In this document: in pieces, positions 32,428 through 41,120 of the stretch
Numbering within the stretch: the first letter of the stretch is position 1
Layout of the letters: each line of letters begins with the position of its first letter
NCBI GenBank assembly: GCA_015059965.1
Contig: SUZM01000002.1
Coordinates: 66,251 to 130,250 of the forward strand
DNA from: Rikenellaceae bacterium
GTDB lineage: Bacteria > Bacteroidota > Bacteroidia > Bacteroidales > Rikenellaceae
Reading direction: 5' to 3'
DNA length: 64,000 nucleotides
The notes under the pieces: generated by a model
What the model was told of the DNA's origin: nothing
Database searches by the model: none
Seen by the model: the letters and a program-made list of their open reading frames with translations, nothing else
Position numbers and translations under genes: made by a program

Positions 32428-33290
32428 TGGAAAATTTACTACTGATCACCATCCTGACACTCTGTGTGTTGGGCGTTCTGGCGGCCGTGATTCTCTATTT
32501 CGTGGCCCAGAAGTTCAAGGTCGAGGAGGATCCCCGCATTGACGAGGTGGAGAAGATGTTGCCCGGCGCAAACTGCGGCGGTTGCGGCTTTGCAGGCTGT
32601 CGCGGTATGGCCGATGCCTTGGTTAAGCGCGAGGATATCTCGGAGCTCTTCTGCCCGGTGGGTGGTGGCGATGTGATGAAGTCCTGTGCGGCCTACCTGG
32701 GTAAGGCTGCTCCCGAAAAGGAGCCGCAGGTGGCCACGGTGCGCTGTGGCGGCACCTGCTCGAAGCGTACCCGCACGAGCCGTTACGACGGCGCCCGTTC
32801 GTGTGCCGTATCGATGGGCCTCTATGTCGGAGAGACCGATTGCGCCTTCGGCTGTCTGGGCTATGGCGACTGTGTGGCCGTATGTAAGTTCGGGGCCATC
32901 CGCGTGAATCCCGAGACGCAGATTGCCGAGGTTGATCCCGACAAGTGTACGGCTTGTGGCGCTTGTGTGAGAGCCTGTCCGCGCCACATGATCGAGATCC
33001 GCAAGAAGTGGCCGAAGAACCGCGCCGTCTATGTGGGCTGCATGTCCAAGGAGAAGGGTGCCGTGGTGATGAAGGCCTGCAAGGCGGGGTGCATCGGCTG
33101 TGGCAAGTGTGTGAAGGTCTGCCCCTTTGGAGCGATCACGATCGAGGGCAACCTCGCCTATATCGACTCGCAGAAGTGTAAGCTCTGCCGCAAGTGTGTG
33201 AACGAGTGCCCGACGGGAGCCATCAAGCTCGAGAACATGGAGCCCCTTCCGAAGGAGCCCAAGCCGGCACCGGCAGCCCCCAAGCAGTAG
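32427..33290 (+). CDS. rnfB: Rnf complex subunit RnfB (iron-sulfur)
   Basis: 287 residues. An N-terminal membrane anchor (about 3-26) is followed by the 4Fe-4S domain LPGANCGGCGFAGC (about 48-61). Further ferredoxin-type clusters are CTACGACVRACP (about 174-185), CIGCGKCVKVCP and CKLCRKCVNECP near the end, plus a partial set CLGYGDCVAVC. The subunit passes electrons from ferredoxin toward the membrane subunits of the ion-pumping ferredoxin:NAD oxidoreductase. There is a GC-rich 133-base gap before rnfC. The C-terminus is Pro/Lys/Ala-rich. Confidence 0.96.
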   Translation: MENLLLITILTLCVLGVLAAVILYFVAQKFKVEEDPRIDEVEKMLPGANCGGCGFAGCRGMADALVKREDISELFCPVGGGDVMKSCAAYLGKAAPEKEPQVATVRCGGTCSKRTRTSRYDGARSCAVSMGLYVGETDCAFGCLGYGDCVAVCKFGAIRVNPETQIAEVDPDKCTACGACVRACPRHMIEIRKKWPKNRAVYVGCMSKEKGAVVMKACKAGCIGCGKCVKVCPFGAITIEGNLAYIDSQKCKLCRKCVNECPTGAIKLENMEPLPKEPKPAPAAPKQ

Positions 33291-33423
33291 CGAGCGGATC
33301 CGAAATCCGGGCCCCGGGGCTTGAAGGCGGTTTTTAGCGCTTCGCATGTACCCCTTCGGATGCGGTATGGCTCATGCGTTGCTGATGAGAGCATTGTAGA
33401 TTGAATAGCAAACAAACCAAAAT
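33291..33423 (+). other. rnfB-rnfC spacer
   Basis: A 133-base gap unusual in an otherwise tight operon. It contains GC-rich self-complementary words (CCGGGCCCCGGGG; CGCATG...CATGCG). No coding frame of note is seen. Confidence 0.45.
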
Positions 33424-34782
33424 ATGAAGACATTTCCCATTGGCGGAGTCCATCCGTCGGAGAATAAACTAAGCCGTGGGGTGGCCATCGAGCGTCTGCC
33501 ATTGCCCGACCAGGTGACGATCCCCCTGGCCCAGCATATCGGAGCCCCCGCAACGGCTCAGGTGGCCAAGGGCGACAAGGTGCTCACCGGTCAGCTCATA
33601 GCTGCCGCCTCGAGCTTCATGTCGGCCAATATCCACTCGCCGATTTCGGGAGTGGTGACCGCCGTGGAGCCGGTACTCAACGGCCAGGGCCTGCGCCAGA
33701 TGATGATAACCATCAAGCGCGAGGGGGACGAGTGGCTGGAGACGATTGACCGTTCGCCTGAGATCAAGTATGAATGTAACCTCACCCCCGCCGAGATCAT
33801 CGCAAAGATCAAGGAGGCCGGTGTGGTAGGCATGGGTGGTGCCACCTTCCCCACACATGTGAAGCTCTCGGTGCCCCCGGGACGTAAGGCCGAATATCTG
33901 ATTATCAACGGAGTGGAGTGTGAGCCCTATCTCACCTCCGACCACCGCACGATGTTGGAGCGTGGCGAGGAGTTGCTGGTCGGTGTGACGATTCTCATGC
34001 GCACCCTCTCGGTTAATGAGGCCTATGTCGGTGTGGAGAACAATAAGCCCGATGCCATCTCGCACCTTCGGGAGTTGGTGGCCGGGAATGCGCACTTTAA
34101 GGGGATCCACATTACGCCTCTGAAGGTGCAGTATCCGCAGGGAGGTGAGAAACAGCTCATTGCTGCTGTGACTGGTCGCCAGGTGCCCCCGCCGCCCGCT
34201 TTGCCGATTCATGTCGGGGCCGTGGTGTGCAACGCATCGACCACGGTGGCAGTCTATGAGGCCGTGCAGAAGAACAAGCCGCTCATTGAGCGTGTGGTAA
34301 CCCTCACCGGAAAGTGTGTGAAAAGCCCCAAAAACCTCTTGACTCGCATGGGTACCCCCATCTCGGCCTTGATTGAGGCGGCCGGAGGCGTGCCCGAGGA
34401 GCTGGGCAAGGTGGTCAATGGCGGCCCGATGATGGGACGTGCCATTGTGAACCTTCAGGCCCCCGTGACGAAGGGGTGCTCGGGTGTGACCCTCTTCGCT
34501 GAGCAGGAGGCCCTGCGCAAGGAGCCCTCGGCCTGCATCAAGTGTGCCAAGTGTGTCTCGGCCTGCCCGATGGGACTGGAGCCCTATCTGCTGAGCAAGT
34601 ACTCCCGCAAGCGCAACTGGGAGGCGATGGAGCAGAACGATATCACAAGCTGTATCGAGTGTGGGTGTTGTCAGTTCACCTGTCCGGCCAACATCCCGCT
34701 GTTGGACTATGTCCGCCAGGGCAAACAGATTGTAATGGGCTTTATCCGCGCCCGAGATGCCGCTGAAGGACCAAAAAAATAG
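33424..34782 (+). CDS. rnfC: Rnf complex subunit RnfC
   Basis: 452 residues. It starts MKTFPIGGVHPSENK. An NADH/FMN-binding Nqo1-like region includes GMGGATFPTHVK (about 138-149) and the EYLIINGVECEPYL block. Two 4Fe-4S motifs, CIKCAKCVSACP (about 372-383) and CIECGCCQFTCP (about 411-422), close the protein. RnfC is the peripheral subunit that delivers electrons to NAD. The gene is followed by a 102-base gap with a long hairpin before rnfD. Confidence 0.97.
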   Translation: MKTFPIGGVHPSENKLSRGVAIERLPLPDQVTIPLAQHIGAPATAQVAKGDKVLTGQLIAAASSFMSANIHSPISGVVTAVEPVLNGQGLRQMMITIKREGDEWLETIDRSPEIKYECNLTPAEIIAKIKEAGVVGMGGATFPTHVKLSVPPGRKAEYLIINGVECEPYLTSDHRTMLERGEELLVGVTILMRTLSVNEAYVGVENNKPDAISHLRELVAGNAHFKGIHITPLKVQYPQGGEKQLIAAVTGRQVPPPPALPIHVGAVVCNASTTVAVYEAVQKNKPLIERVVTLTGKCVKSPKNLLTRMGTPISALIEAAGGVPEELGKVVNGGPMMGRAIVNLQAPVTKGCSGVTLFAEQEALRKEPSACIKCAKCVSACPMGLEPYLLSKYSRKRNWEAMEQNDITSCIECGCCQFTCPANIPLLDYVRQGKQIVMGFIRARDAAEGPKK

Positions 34783-34857
34783 TTGGGGGAGTAAATTTTC
34801 GCTGACCGAAAGATCGACGAATAAGAGAGTTGGAAGTAGATAATTTGCTTCCCCCAA
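34783..34857 (+). other. Intercistronic hairpin between rnfC and rnfD
   Basis: TTGGGGGAGTAAATT (34783-34797), starting directly after the rnfC stop, pairs with AATTTGCTTCCCCCAA (34842-34857), and a run of A follows. The enclosed 44 bases contain no gene. It could stabilise the upstream mRNA half or attenuate transcription into rnfDGEA. Confidence 0.65.
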
Positions 34858-34884
34858 AAAAACAGAAAGAATAAACAGAATATT

Positions 34885-35850
34885 ATGACAAATAAACTCA
34901 TTGTAGCCCCCGCACCGCATGTCCATGGCTCGGACTCCACCCGGCGGATCATGCGCGATGTGATCCTGGCGCTGATGCCGGCCTTCGCCGTTTCGCTCTG
35001 GGTCTTCGGCCTCGATGTGCTGCGCGTGACGGCAATCGCCATCCTGAGCTGTATGCTCGTGGAGTGGCTGATCCAGAAATTCCTATTCAAAGAGCCCTCT
35101 ACGCTGGGAAACCTCTCGGCTGTGGTGACGGGCCTTCTGCTCTCGTTCAACCTGCCGGCCTCGATTCCCTGGTGGATCGTGGTGATTGGTGCCGTGGTGG
35201 CCATCGGTATTGCCAAGATGTCGTTTGGCGGACTGGGCAAAAACCCCTTTAATCCCGCTTTGGTGGGGCGTGTCTTCCTGCTGATCGCTTATCCTGTGCA
35301 GATGACCTCCTTCCCCGCGGTGGAGCGGCCGGCGTTGGATGCCTTGTCGGGTGCCACGCCTCTGGCAGCCGTGAAGTTTGGTGTCGCAGCCGATATGGTT
35401 CCCGTTGAGAACCTGCTGTTGGGTCTGATGCCCGGTTCGCTGGGTGAGGTGGCAGCCGTGGCCCTGCTCGCAGGTTTCGTCTACCTGCTGTGGCGCAAGG
35501 TGATTACCTGGCATATTCCCGTAGCGGTGCTCGGTACGATGGCGCTGTTTGCCGCTGTATATGGTGCTTTCAGCTTTGCAACGCCGCACGAGGTCTTCAG
35601 TTTTACCCTCTTCCACCTGCTGGCCGGAGGTGCTATCCTGGGTGCCGTCTATATGGCTACGGACTACGCCACATCGCCCATGACCACGAAGGGTGCGGTG
35701 ATCTATGCCGTGGGTATCGGTGTGATTACGATGTGTATCCGTCTGTGGGGAGCCTATCCCGAGGGTATGTCCTTCGCGATCCTGATCATGAACGCCGTGA
35801 CCCCGCTTTTGAACAAATATGTGAAACCCAAGCGCTTCGGCAAAAAATAG
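34885..35850 (+). CDS. rnfD: Rnf complex subunit RnfD
   Basis: 321 residues with about eight to ten transmembrane helices. The covalent-FMN attachment motif is visible as ALSGATPLAAVK (about 153-164). The protein is an inner-membrane, ion-translocating subunit homologous to NqrB. It is followed after 7 bases by rnfG. Confidence 0.97.
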   Translation: MTNKLIVAPAPHVHGSDSTRRIMRDVILALMPAFAVSLWVFGLDVLRVTAIAILSCMLVEWLIQKFLFKEPSTLGNLSAVVTGLLLSFNLPASIPWWIVVIGAVVAIGIAKMSFGGLGKNPFNPALVGRVFLLIAYPVQMTSFPAVERPALDALSGATPLAAVKFGVAADMVPVENLLLGLMPGSLGEVAAVALLAGFVYLLWRKVITWHIPVAVLGTMALFAAVYGAFSFATPHEVFSFTLFHLLAGGAILGAVYMATDYATSPMTTKGAVIYAVGIGVITMCIRLWGAYPEGMSFAILIMNAVTPLLNKYVKPKRFGKK

Positions 35851-35857
35851 AAAAGAG

Positions 35858-36502
35858 ATGAAAAGTACACTTTTTAATATGGTGGCCACGCTCTTCTGCA
35901 TTACGCTCATCGCTTCGGCGGGCGTGGGCGGTATCTATCAGCTGACGGCCGAACCTATCGCCCAGGCTAATGCTGCGGCGGTAACCGAAGCGCTCCGCCA
36001 GGTTCTGCCCGCTTTCGACCAGACTTCGGAGCAGGAGCTTACGCTCGACCAGATGCCCATCCAGGTCTATACCGCTACGCAGGGCGACCAGGTGGTGGGC
36101 TATGCCGTGAAGAGTATGACCAAGAATGGATTCGGAGGAGCCATTACGATGATGGTAGGTTTTGATCCCACGGGAACGATTCTCAACGTGAATGTCCTTT
36201 CGCAGGCCGAGACTCCGGGTCTGGGTACCAAGATGGCCGAGCCGGAGAATGTGTTGCTGAAGAGCGTGCAGGGCAAGAATCCCTCGCAGATGAAGCTCTC
36301 GGTAAAGAAGGATGGTGGTGATGTCGATGCCCTGACGGCCGCTACGATCTCGTCGCGAGCCTATGTTGATGCCGTGGCGCGTGCCTTTAACGCCTTTAAT
36401 GAGGTGGCCCAAACGGGAGCTGCTGCCATCGACGGCGCCTCGGGTGCTACCGATGCAAACCAGAGCGCAGAGCATGCGCAGGAAGGAGGTCAGAATGAGT
36501 AA
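35858..36502 (+). CDS. rnfG: Rnf complex subunit RnfG
   Basis: 214 residues: one N-terminal transmembrane helix (about 5-27) and a periplasmic FMN-binding domain. The flavin attachment site reads DALTAATISS (about 152-161), where Ala stands in place of the more usual Gly in the S/T-G-A-T pattern. The C-terminal 30 residues are Gln/Ala/Glu-rich. Its last 8 bases overlap rnfE. Confidence 0.95.
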   Translation: MKSTLFNMVATLFCITLIASAGVGGIYQLTAEPIAQANAAAVTEALRQVLPAFDQTSEQELTLDQMPIQVYTATQGDQVVGYAVKSMTKNGFGGAITMMVGFDPTGTILNVNVLSQAETPGLGTKMAEPENVLLKSVQGKNPSQMKLSVKKDGGDVDALTAATISSRAYVDAVARAFNAFNEVAQTGAAAIDGASGATDANQSAEHAQEGGQNE

Positions 36503-37079
36503 ACTGCAACTTATCTTAAAGGGGATCATCAAGGACAACCCGACCTTTGTGCTGATCCTGGGTATGTGCCCCACGCTGGGTACGACCACTTCGGCTATGA
36601 ACGGCCTGGGTATGGGTGTGGCTACGATGGCCGTACTGATCATGTCGAACTTCGTGATCTCGATCATCAAGAATCTGATCCCCGACAAGGTGCGCATTCC
36701 CGCCTTTATCGTGGTGATCGCCTCGTTCGTGACGATCATTGAGCTGCTGATGAAGGCCTATGTTCCGGCCCTTTATGCTACGCTGGGTGTCTTCATCCCG
36801 CTGATTGTGGTAAACTGCATCATCCTGGGGCGTGCCGAGGCCTTTGCCTCAAAGAACGGCCCCTTCGATTCGATCCTCGATGGTGTGGGTATCGGTTTGG
36901 GTTTCACCCTCTCGCTCACTACGATCGGTGCCGTGCGTGAGGTTTTGGGCAGCGGAGCGCTGTTTGGCTACTCGCTTGGCGTGGCCGATTTCATGCCTCT
37001 GATCTTCGTTCTGGCCCCCGGTGCCTTCTTTGTGCTGGGTTACCTGATGGTCTTGTTTAACAAATATCTCAAGAAGTAA
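36495..37079 (+). CDS. rnfE: Rnf complex subunit RnfE
   Basis: 194 residues from the ATG at 36495 (MSKLQLILKGIIKDNPTFVLILGMCP), overlapping rnfG. A longer frame reaching back to 36363 lies inside rnfG and is not used. A strong Shine-Dalgarno (GAAGGAGG) precedes the start, rare for this phylum. Six transmembrane helices are expected, with the conserved GMCPTLG half-motif. Membrane subunit of the ion channel. Confidence 0.96.
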   Translation: MSKLQLILKGIIKDNPTFVLILGMCPTLGTTTSAMNGLGMGVATMAVLIMSNFVISIIKNLIPDKVRIPAFIVVIASFVTIIELLMKAYVPALYATLGVFIPLIVVNCIILGRAEAFASKNGPFDSILDGVGIGLGFTLSLTTIGAVREVLGSGALFGYSLGVADFMPLIFVLAPGAFFVLGYLMVLFNKYLKK

Positions 37080-37085
37080 GCAGCT

Positions 37086-37664
37086 ATGGAACTTTCGTAT
37101 TTTGCAATCATCATTGGCGCCATCTTCGTCAATAACGTTGTCTTGGCGCAGTTCCTCGGTATCTGCCCCTTCCTCGGTGTCTCGTCGAAGGTGGAGACCT
37201 CGCTGGGTATGGGAGCCGCCGTAACCTTCGTAATGGCCCTTACGGCCGTGGTGGCCTGGTCGCTTCAGACCTACATCCTTGCCCCCTTCGGTATCGAGTA
37301 TATGCAGACCATCGTCTTCATTCTCGTGATCGCCGCCTTGGTGCAGATGGTCGAGATCATCCTGAAGAAGGTCTCTCCCTCGCTCTACCAAGCGCTGGGT
37401 ATCTTCTTGCCCCTCATTACGACCAACTGTGCTGTGCTGGGTGTGGCTATTCTGATGATCCAGAAGGAGTTCACGCTTTTGCAGAGTGTTACCTATTCGG
37501 TGGCTACAGCCCTTGGCTTCGGCCTTGCGCTGGTCCTCTTTGCGGGCCTGAGAGAGCGCCTCGACTTTGAGGATGTCCCTGAGGCGATGCAGGGGGCTCC
37601 CATTGCGCTGATTACTGCGGGTATTTTGGCCATGGCGTTTATGGGATTCTCCGGCCTGGTCTAA
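37086..37664 (+). CDS. rnfA: Rnf complex subunit RnfA
   Basis: 192 residues, six transmembrane helices, homologous to RnfE, with the paired motif [13 protein letters not shown] near 22-34. Together RnfA and RnfE hold a 2Fe-2S site in characterised complexes. It is the last gene of the operon; the stop begins family-B hairpin repeat text. Confidence 0.97.
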   Translation: MELSYFAIIIGAIFVNNVVLAQFLGICPFLGVSSKVETSLGMGAAVTFVMALTAVVAWSLQTYILAPFGIEYMQTIVFILVIAALVQMVEIILKKVSPSLYQALGIFLPLITTNCAVLGVAILMIQKEFTLLQSVTYSVATALGFGLALVLFAGLRERLDFEDVPEAMQGAPIALITAGILAMAFMGFSGLV

Positions 37665-37775
37665 TATTTTGTCGTGATAAGAGGCCATTTGCGGCCGCTA
37701 ACCCTAAAACCAACAATGGGCTGTACATCTAGTACAGCCCATTGTTGGTTTTAGAGTCGAGCCTTGCAACTCCGG
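37662..37775. repeat. Family-B hairpin repeat, copy 1, with perfect 23-pair stem
   Basis: The text starts at the rnfA stop codon: TAAT, then GTGATAAG, GCCGCTAAC. A perfect hairpin lies at 37704-37754: 23-base arms around the 5-base loop ATCTA, with the same GTAC-N5-GTAC centre as the other family and CTAAAACC/GGTTTTAG outer ends. It separates the convergent rnfA and PH-like genes and can act as a terminator on both strands. Confidence 0.85.
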
Positions 37776-37797
37776 TCTTTAATTATTTTGGTGAGGG

Positions 37798-37862
37798 GAC
37801 TGGGAAAACTGGGGGAACTGGGGCAATGCGCAATTCGCAATTATATTGCTCATTGCTCATTG
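37798..37862. repeat. Short ACTGGGGNA and ATTGCTC tandem repeats
   Basis: ACTGGGAAA, ACTGGGGGA, ACTGGGG run together at 37799-37822, and two ATTGCTC heptamers with a third partial one follow at 37848-37864. The heptamers reach the 3' end of the minus-strand PH-like gene, where they also encode its last residues. Confidence 0.55.
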
Positions 37863-38371
37863 CTTTTTTCGCGCACGGCTTGTTCGATCGAGGCAATGAG
37901 TTTGTCGCGTTCCGAGCAGCTGATATACATGCGCGATTCGTAAATATCGGTGATCTCTACGAAGTTATCCCACTCGGAGGCGTAGATGCGCACACGCTCG
38001 ACCTGGATTACGTCGAGGTAGTGGCCATAGTATCCGAAGAATCCGAAGCCGCCCAGCAGGGGGATGATTCCCTTCATCTCGGAGCGTTCGACGGGGCGCA
38101 CCGAGGCAATTTCGCTTAGCGGCAGTTCGGTGATATCCATCAGGCAGTCGATGCAGAGTCGTTCGTCGTTGAGGCGGATCTTGCGGGGAATGGAGAGGGC
38201 CATCAGCAGTAGCAGGGCCACGATGCAGGAGGAGAACCAGGCCGAGAGGTAACCTCCCTCGTAGAGGAAGTAGAGGGCTGCGGCAAGCAGGGTGAAGATC
38301 CCGACATAGAGGGCCGTGAGGAGCCACACGCGGCGACTGAAGCGGAATTTAAAGATCAATTCGCTCTCCAT
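37850..38371 (-). CDS. Two-span membrane protein with bacterial PH-like domain
   Basis: 173 residues from the ATG at 38371 (MESELIFKFRFSRRVWLLTALY); 13 further in-frame residues upstream would lie deeper in ispD and are less likely. Two transmembrane helices (about 15-37 and 43-60) precede a PH-like domain: RKIRLNDERLCIDCLMDITELPLSEIASVRPV, then WDNFVEITDIYESRMYISCS. The start overlaps the last 23 bases of ispD, so coupling is likely. Bacterial PH-domain membrane proteins have no assigned reaction. The last codons are made of an ATTGCTC heptamer repeat. Confidence 0.75.
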   Translation of the reverse strand: MESELIFKFRFSRRVWLLTALYVGIFTLLAAALYFLYEGGYLSAWFSSCIVALLLLMALSIPRKIRLNDERLCIDCLMDITELPLSEIASVRPVERSEMKGIIPLLGGFGFFGYYGHYLDVIQVERVRIYASEWDNFVEITDIYESRMYISCSERDKLIASIEQAVREKSNEQ

Positions 38372-39068
38372 CTTCTTGTTCGTTTTCTGCCGCGAGCAGC
38401 GCCTCGGCAATGGTGAGGTCTTCGCGGGTGGTGATCTTTAAGTTTTGTCGCTCACCCTCGCAAAGGGTGATCTTCGTTCCCAGTCGCTCCACAACGGAGG
38501 CATCGTCCGTAAATGCGGGGTCGAAGGGCTGGCGGTAGGCCCGGCGCAGCAGGTGGGCATCGAAGAGCTGCGGGGTCTGCACGGCGCGCAACAGCGAACG
38601 ATCCACCACCTCGGAGCCCTCATCGGTCAGGCGGCGGAAGGAGTCTACGGCGGCCACAGCGGGGATGGCCGACCCATTGCGTGCGGCACAATCGAGACAG
38701 CGCAGGATCAGCTCGCGACTGACCAGAGGCCGCACACCATCGTGTATGGCCACCAGTTCAACCCCCTCGCCCAGTTGAAAGAGGGCCTCCAGCCCCGATT
38801 TCACCGAGTCGAAGCGCTCCTTTCCTCCTGTAGCCACCGTATGGACGGCCACCTCGAAACGGGCCGCAAGGTTCTCCCAGAAGGGGCGCTGCTCCTCGGG
38901 GAGGACAACCACGATTGGAGCCCCGGGCAGGGCCTTGGCGAAGCGATTTATTGTGCGAATCAGGATGGGCTCGCCACCCAAAAAGAGAAATTGCTTGGGA
39001 AGCTCCGAGCCCATGCGGCGACCACTGCCGCCGGCGACAATTACAATACCGGTTGAGATCTTTTCCAT
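38349..39068 (-). CDS. ispD: 2-C-methyl-D-erythritol 4-phosphate cytidylyltransferase
   Basis: 239 residues. The nucleotidyltransferase N-terminal motif reads IVIVAGGSGRRMGSELPKQF (about 8-27), followed by VAIHDGVRPLV (about 106-116), TPQLF near 169 and FTDDASVVE near 187. It makes CDP-methylerythritol from MEP and CTP in the non-mevalonate isoprenoid pathway. It overlaps the gene before it by 28 bases and the gene after it by 23, an unusually compressed trio. Confidence 0.96.
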   Translation of the reverse strand: MEKISTGIVIVAGGSGRRMGSELPKQFLFLGGEPILIRTINRFAKALPGAPIVVVLPEEQRPFWENLAARFEVAVHTVATGGKERFDSVKSGLEALFQLGEGVELVAIHDGVRPLVSRELILRCLDCAARNGSAIPAVAAVDSFRRLTDEGSEVVDRSLLRAVQTPQLFDAHLLRRAYRQPFDPAFTDDASVVERLGTKITLCEGERQNLKITTREDLTIAEALLAAENEQEDGERIDL

Positions 39069-39493
39069 AGGAGTTTCTTTCCAAATCCGAGGGTGTTATC
39101 CGTTAGTTTTGCCTCTTCGATCCCTAAGGCCCACAGGTGCAGATCGGCTACGGCAGCATAGGGGAAGCGCTTGAGGTAGAGCCGTCGCCCTCGTTCATCG
39201 GCTGCACGAACCGTGCCTGTGAGCTGCAGCCCCTGTACGCACCCTACGATGCGAGTCTCAAGGACGATGCTCGCGGCCACTTGCGGATTTTCGGCCATCT
39301 CGCGCCCGTGGCGCGTATCGGGCGAGGAGGTGAAGAGCAGCTCCCCGCATTTGGGGTCGAAGGCGTAGAAGCAGTTGGCACACCAGATCCCCTCGGGGCT
39401 TTGCGTGGCCAGGGTCAGCACATGGTGTTTGCGTACGAAACGAACCATCGCCTCGGGGATCTCTGTTTGAGGGGTCTTTTCGATCTTCTCCAT
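39041..39493 (-). CDS. UPF0306/YhbP-type flavin-binding split-barrel protein
   Basis: 150 residues. It has the split-barrel pattern of the pyridoxamine-phosphate-oxidase-like superfamily: FVRKHHVLTLATQSPEGIWCANCFYAFD near 19-46, then LLFTSSPDTRHGREMAENPQVAASI, then the W-A-L-G-I-E end. YhbP members bind FMN or haem-like ligands in some cases; no reaction is established. It is translated into ispD with a 28-base overlap and probably follows the M23 peptidase gene (28-base gap) in the same transcript. Confidence 0.8.
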   Translation of the reverse strand: MEKIEKTPQTEIPEAMVRFVRKHHVLTLATQSPEGIWCANCFYAFDPKCGELLFTSSPDTRHGREMAENPQVAASIVLETRIVGCVQGLQLTGTVRAADERGRRLYLKRFPYAAVADLHLWALGIEEAKLTDNTLGFGKKLLWKRSQPVL

Positions 39494-39521
39494 TCGGCTC
39501 TATAGCACTATGCAAACGGGG

Positions 39522-40853
39522 TTACTCTTGGTCGGGTTGCGGCTCGGATTGGGCGGGAACCGTGGGCTTGGCGGCATCGAAGGCCACCGTGTCGCGCAGA
39601 GTGAGGCGCTCTTCCTCCGAGACCTCACCGTCCAGTTCGGCCATCACCTTGGCCTTGACGTATTCGAAGGCCGCTTTGTTCTCCTCCTTGATGGGCTCCG
39701 AGGGCTCCTGCGGAATCTTTAAGGGGTCGATCGGAGTCTTGCCCTTCCAGACACGGTAGTCCAAGTGGGGTCCTGTCGAGGTGCCGGTGCTGCCCACATA
39801 GCCGATCAGCTGGCCCTGTGAGACGTGTGTTCCCTGCTTGATCCCCTTGGCGAAACCGTTGAGGTGGAGGTAACCGGTCGTGTAGCCTCCGGCATGCTTG
39901 ATCTTGAGGGTGTTACCGCCACCTCCGCCCCAGCCTTTGAAGATCACCACGCCATCGGCCACCGAGACGACAGGTGTGCCCTTGGGTGCAGCAAAATCGA
40001 CACCCGTATGCGGGCGGCGTACCTTGTGTACGGGGTGCAGGCGGCTGTAGGAGAATTTCGAGCTGATGCGTGAGTACTTCAGCGGGGCCTTCAGCAGCTG
40101 CTTGCGCAACGACTGCCCATCGGCCTCCCAATACTCCACGCGCTTGTTTTGGCGGAAGGGGATGGCGTAGTAATCTTTGCCGTAGTGTGAAAATTTCACA
40201 CCCCAGATGCGGCCGATGCCTACCGATACGGTGTCGATCAGCTTTTCATCGTAGATCACCGTGAAGCTATCCCCCTTCTGGACACTGAAAAAGGAGATGG
40301 TCCATTGGTAGATGTCCTCCACCTCGGCCGCCAGCGAGTAGGGCATGTCGCCATCGACCATCGCCTGCCAGAGCGATGACTCGATCACGGCACTGCGTTT
40401 CTGGCGCTTGAGGGTAAATTCGCGCTCGCCAAGGGTGATCGACACCGAGTCGCGCTCTCCTTCGTGGTTGTGGAAGCCGAAGACGACATACTGCGAGGTG
40501 TTGCGCTCGTAGGCCAAATAGTCGAGGTGGGAGCTGTGGAGCGAGTCCTCGTGGATGAAGGCCGTGTAGCGGTGGCCGGCGCGGATGTTCCTCAGGGGCC
40601 AGATGTCGGAGGCCTCCCGATCCAGGCGGTCGATCTCCACGGCCGATACCCCGTAGCGATTCAGAATCTTGCCCAAGGTTTCGCCGCTCTCCACCTCGCC
40701 CTGCTCCAGGCGGTAGTCGGTGGCATCAATGCCATAGAGTATGTGGCGCGGGGCCTCCTGCGGGGCCTCCTGTGCCTCGTCGCTCTTCGAACCACAAGCA
40801 ACTCCCAGCATCAGGAGCGAAAGAATAAGCGTATCTCTGAAAAATCGATTCAT
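39522..40853 (-). CDS. M23 (LytM-type) peptidase lipoprotein
   Basis: 443 residues from the ATG at 40853 (MNRFFRDTLILSLL); an earlier in-frame start is rejected because it would break the signal peptide and overlap the -7 box. Lipobox Cys20. An OapA/LysM-like region (SGETLGKILNRYGVS, about 57-70) is followed by the M23 domain with H282 and D286 in PHTGVDFAAP and H363 in GPHLDYRV. The usual second histidine of the H-x-H pair is Asp365. M23 enzymes cut peptidoglycan cross-bridges. The Asp could still ligate zinc, or the protein could be a non-catalytic activator. Own promoter at 40879. Confidence 0.9.
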   Translation of the reverse strand: MNRFFRDTLILSLLMLGVACGSKSDEAQEAPQEAPRHILYGIDATDYRLEQGEVESGETLGKILNRYGVSAVEIDRLDREASDIWPLRNIRAGHRYTAFIHEDSLHSSHLDYLAYERNTSQYVVFGFHNHEGERDSVSITLGEREFTLKRQKRSAVIESSLWQAMVDGDMPYSLAAEVEDIYQWTISFFSVQKGDSFTVIYDEKLIDTVSVGIGRIWGVKFSHYGKDYYAIPFRQNKRVEYWEADGQSLRKQLLKAPLKYSRISSKFSYSRLHPVHKVRRPHTGVDFAAPKGTPVVSVADGVVIFKGWGGGGGNTLKIKHAGGYTTGYLHLNGFAKGIKQGTHVSQGQLIGYVGSTGTSTGPHLDYRVWKGKTPIDPLKIPQEPSEPIKEENKAAFEYVKAKVMAELDGEVSEEERLTLRDTVAFDAAKPTVPAQSEPQPDQE

Positions 40854-40878
40854 CTTGACAGTTTTTTTGTTTAATCCC

Positions 40879-40908
40879 CAAAGGTACAAAATAATTCAAA
40901 AATCACAA
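40879..40908 (-). promoter_or_regulatory. Promoter of the M23 peptidase operon
   Basis: On the minus strand TTG (plus 40906-40908) and TACCTTTG (plus 40879-40886) are 19 bases apart. It lies about 26 bases upstream of the start codon. Confidence 0.75.
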
Positions 40909-41057
40909 TTCAAAATTCACAATTATTTTTGCATTCAGTGCTCGGTATTCAGCTTTCGACTTTTATTGGGCTTTTCGGTATAGTGGGTTTCCTCGGGTCT
41001 ATAAGGGGTTGGGTATTGTGACAATCCTTGTCAAAAATGAAACTTTTGTTGCTTTTA

Positions 41058-41089
41058 TTTGGGAAATCGGTTTTTTATCCGTACCTTTG
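41058..41089 (+). promoter_or_regulatory. Promoter of lpxK-punA-ssb
   Basis: TTTG at 41058-41061 and TACCTTTG at 41082-41089 with a 20-base spacer, 31 bases ahead of the lpxK ATG. Confidence 0.75.
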
Positions 41090-41120
41090 AAAAATTGACA
41101 AACCGAAAGCGAAAAAGAAG

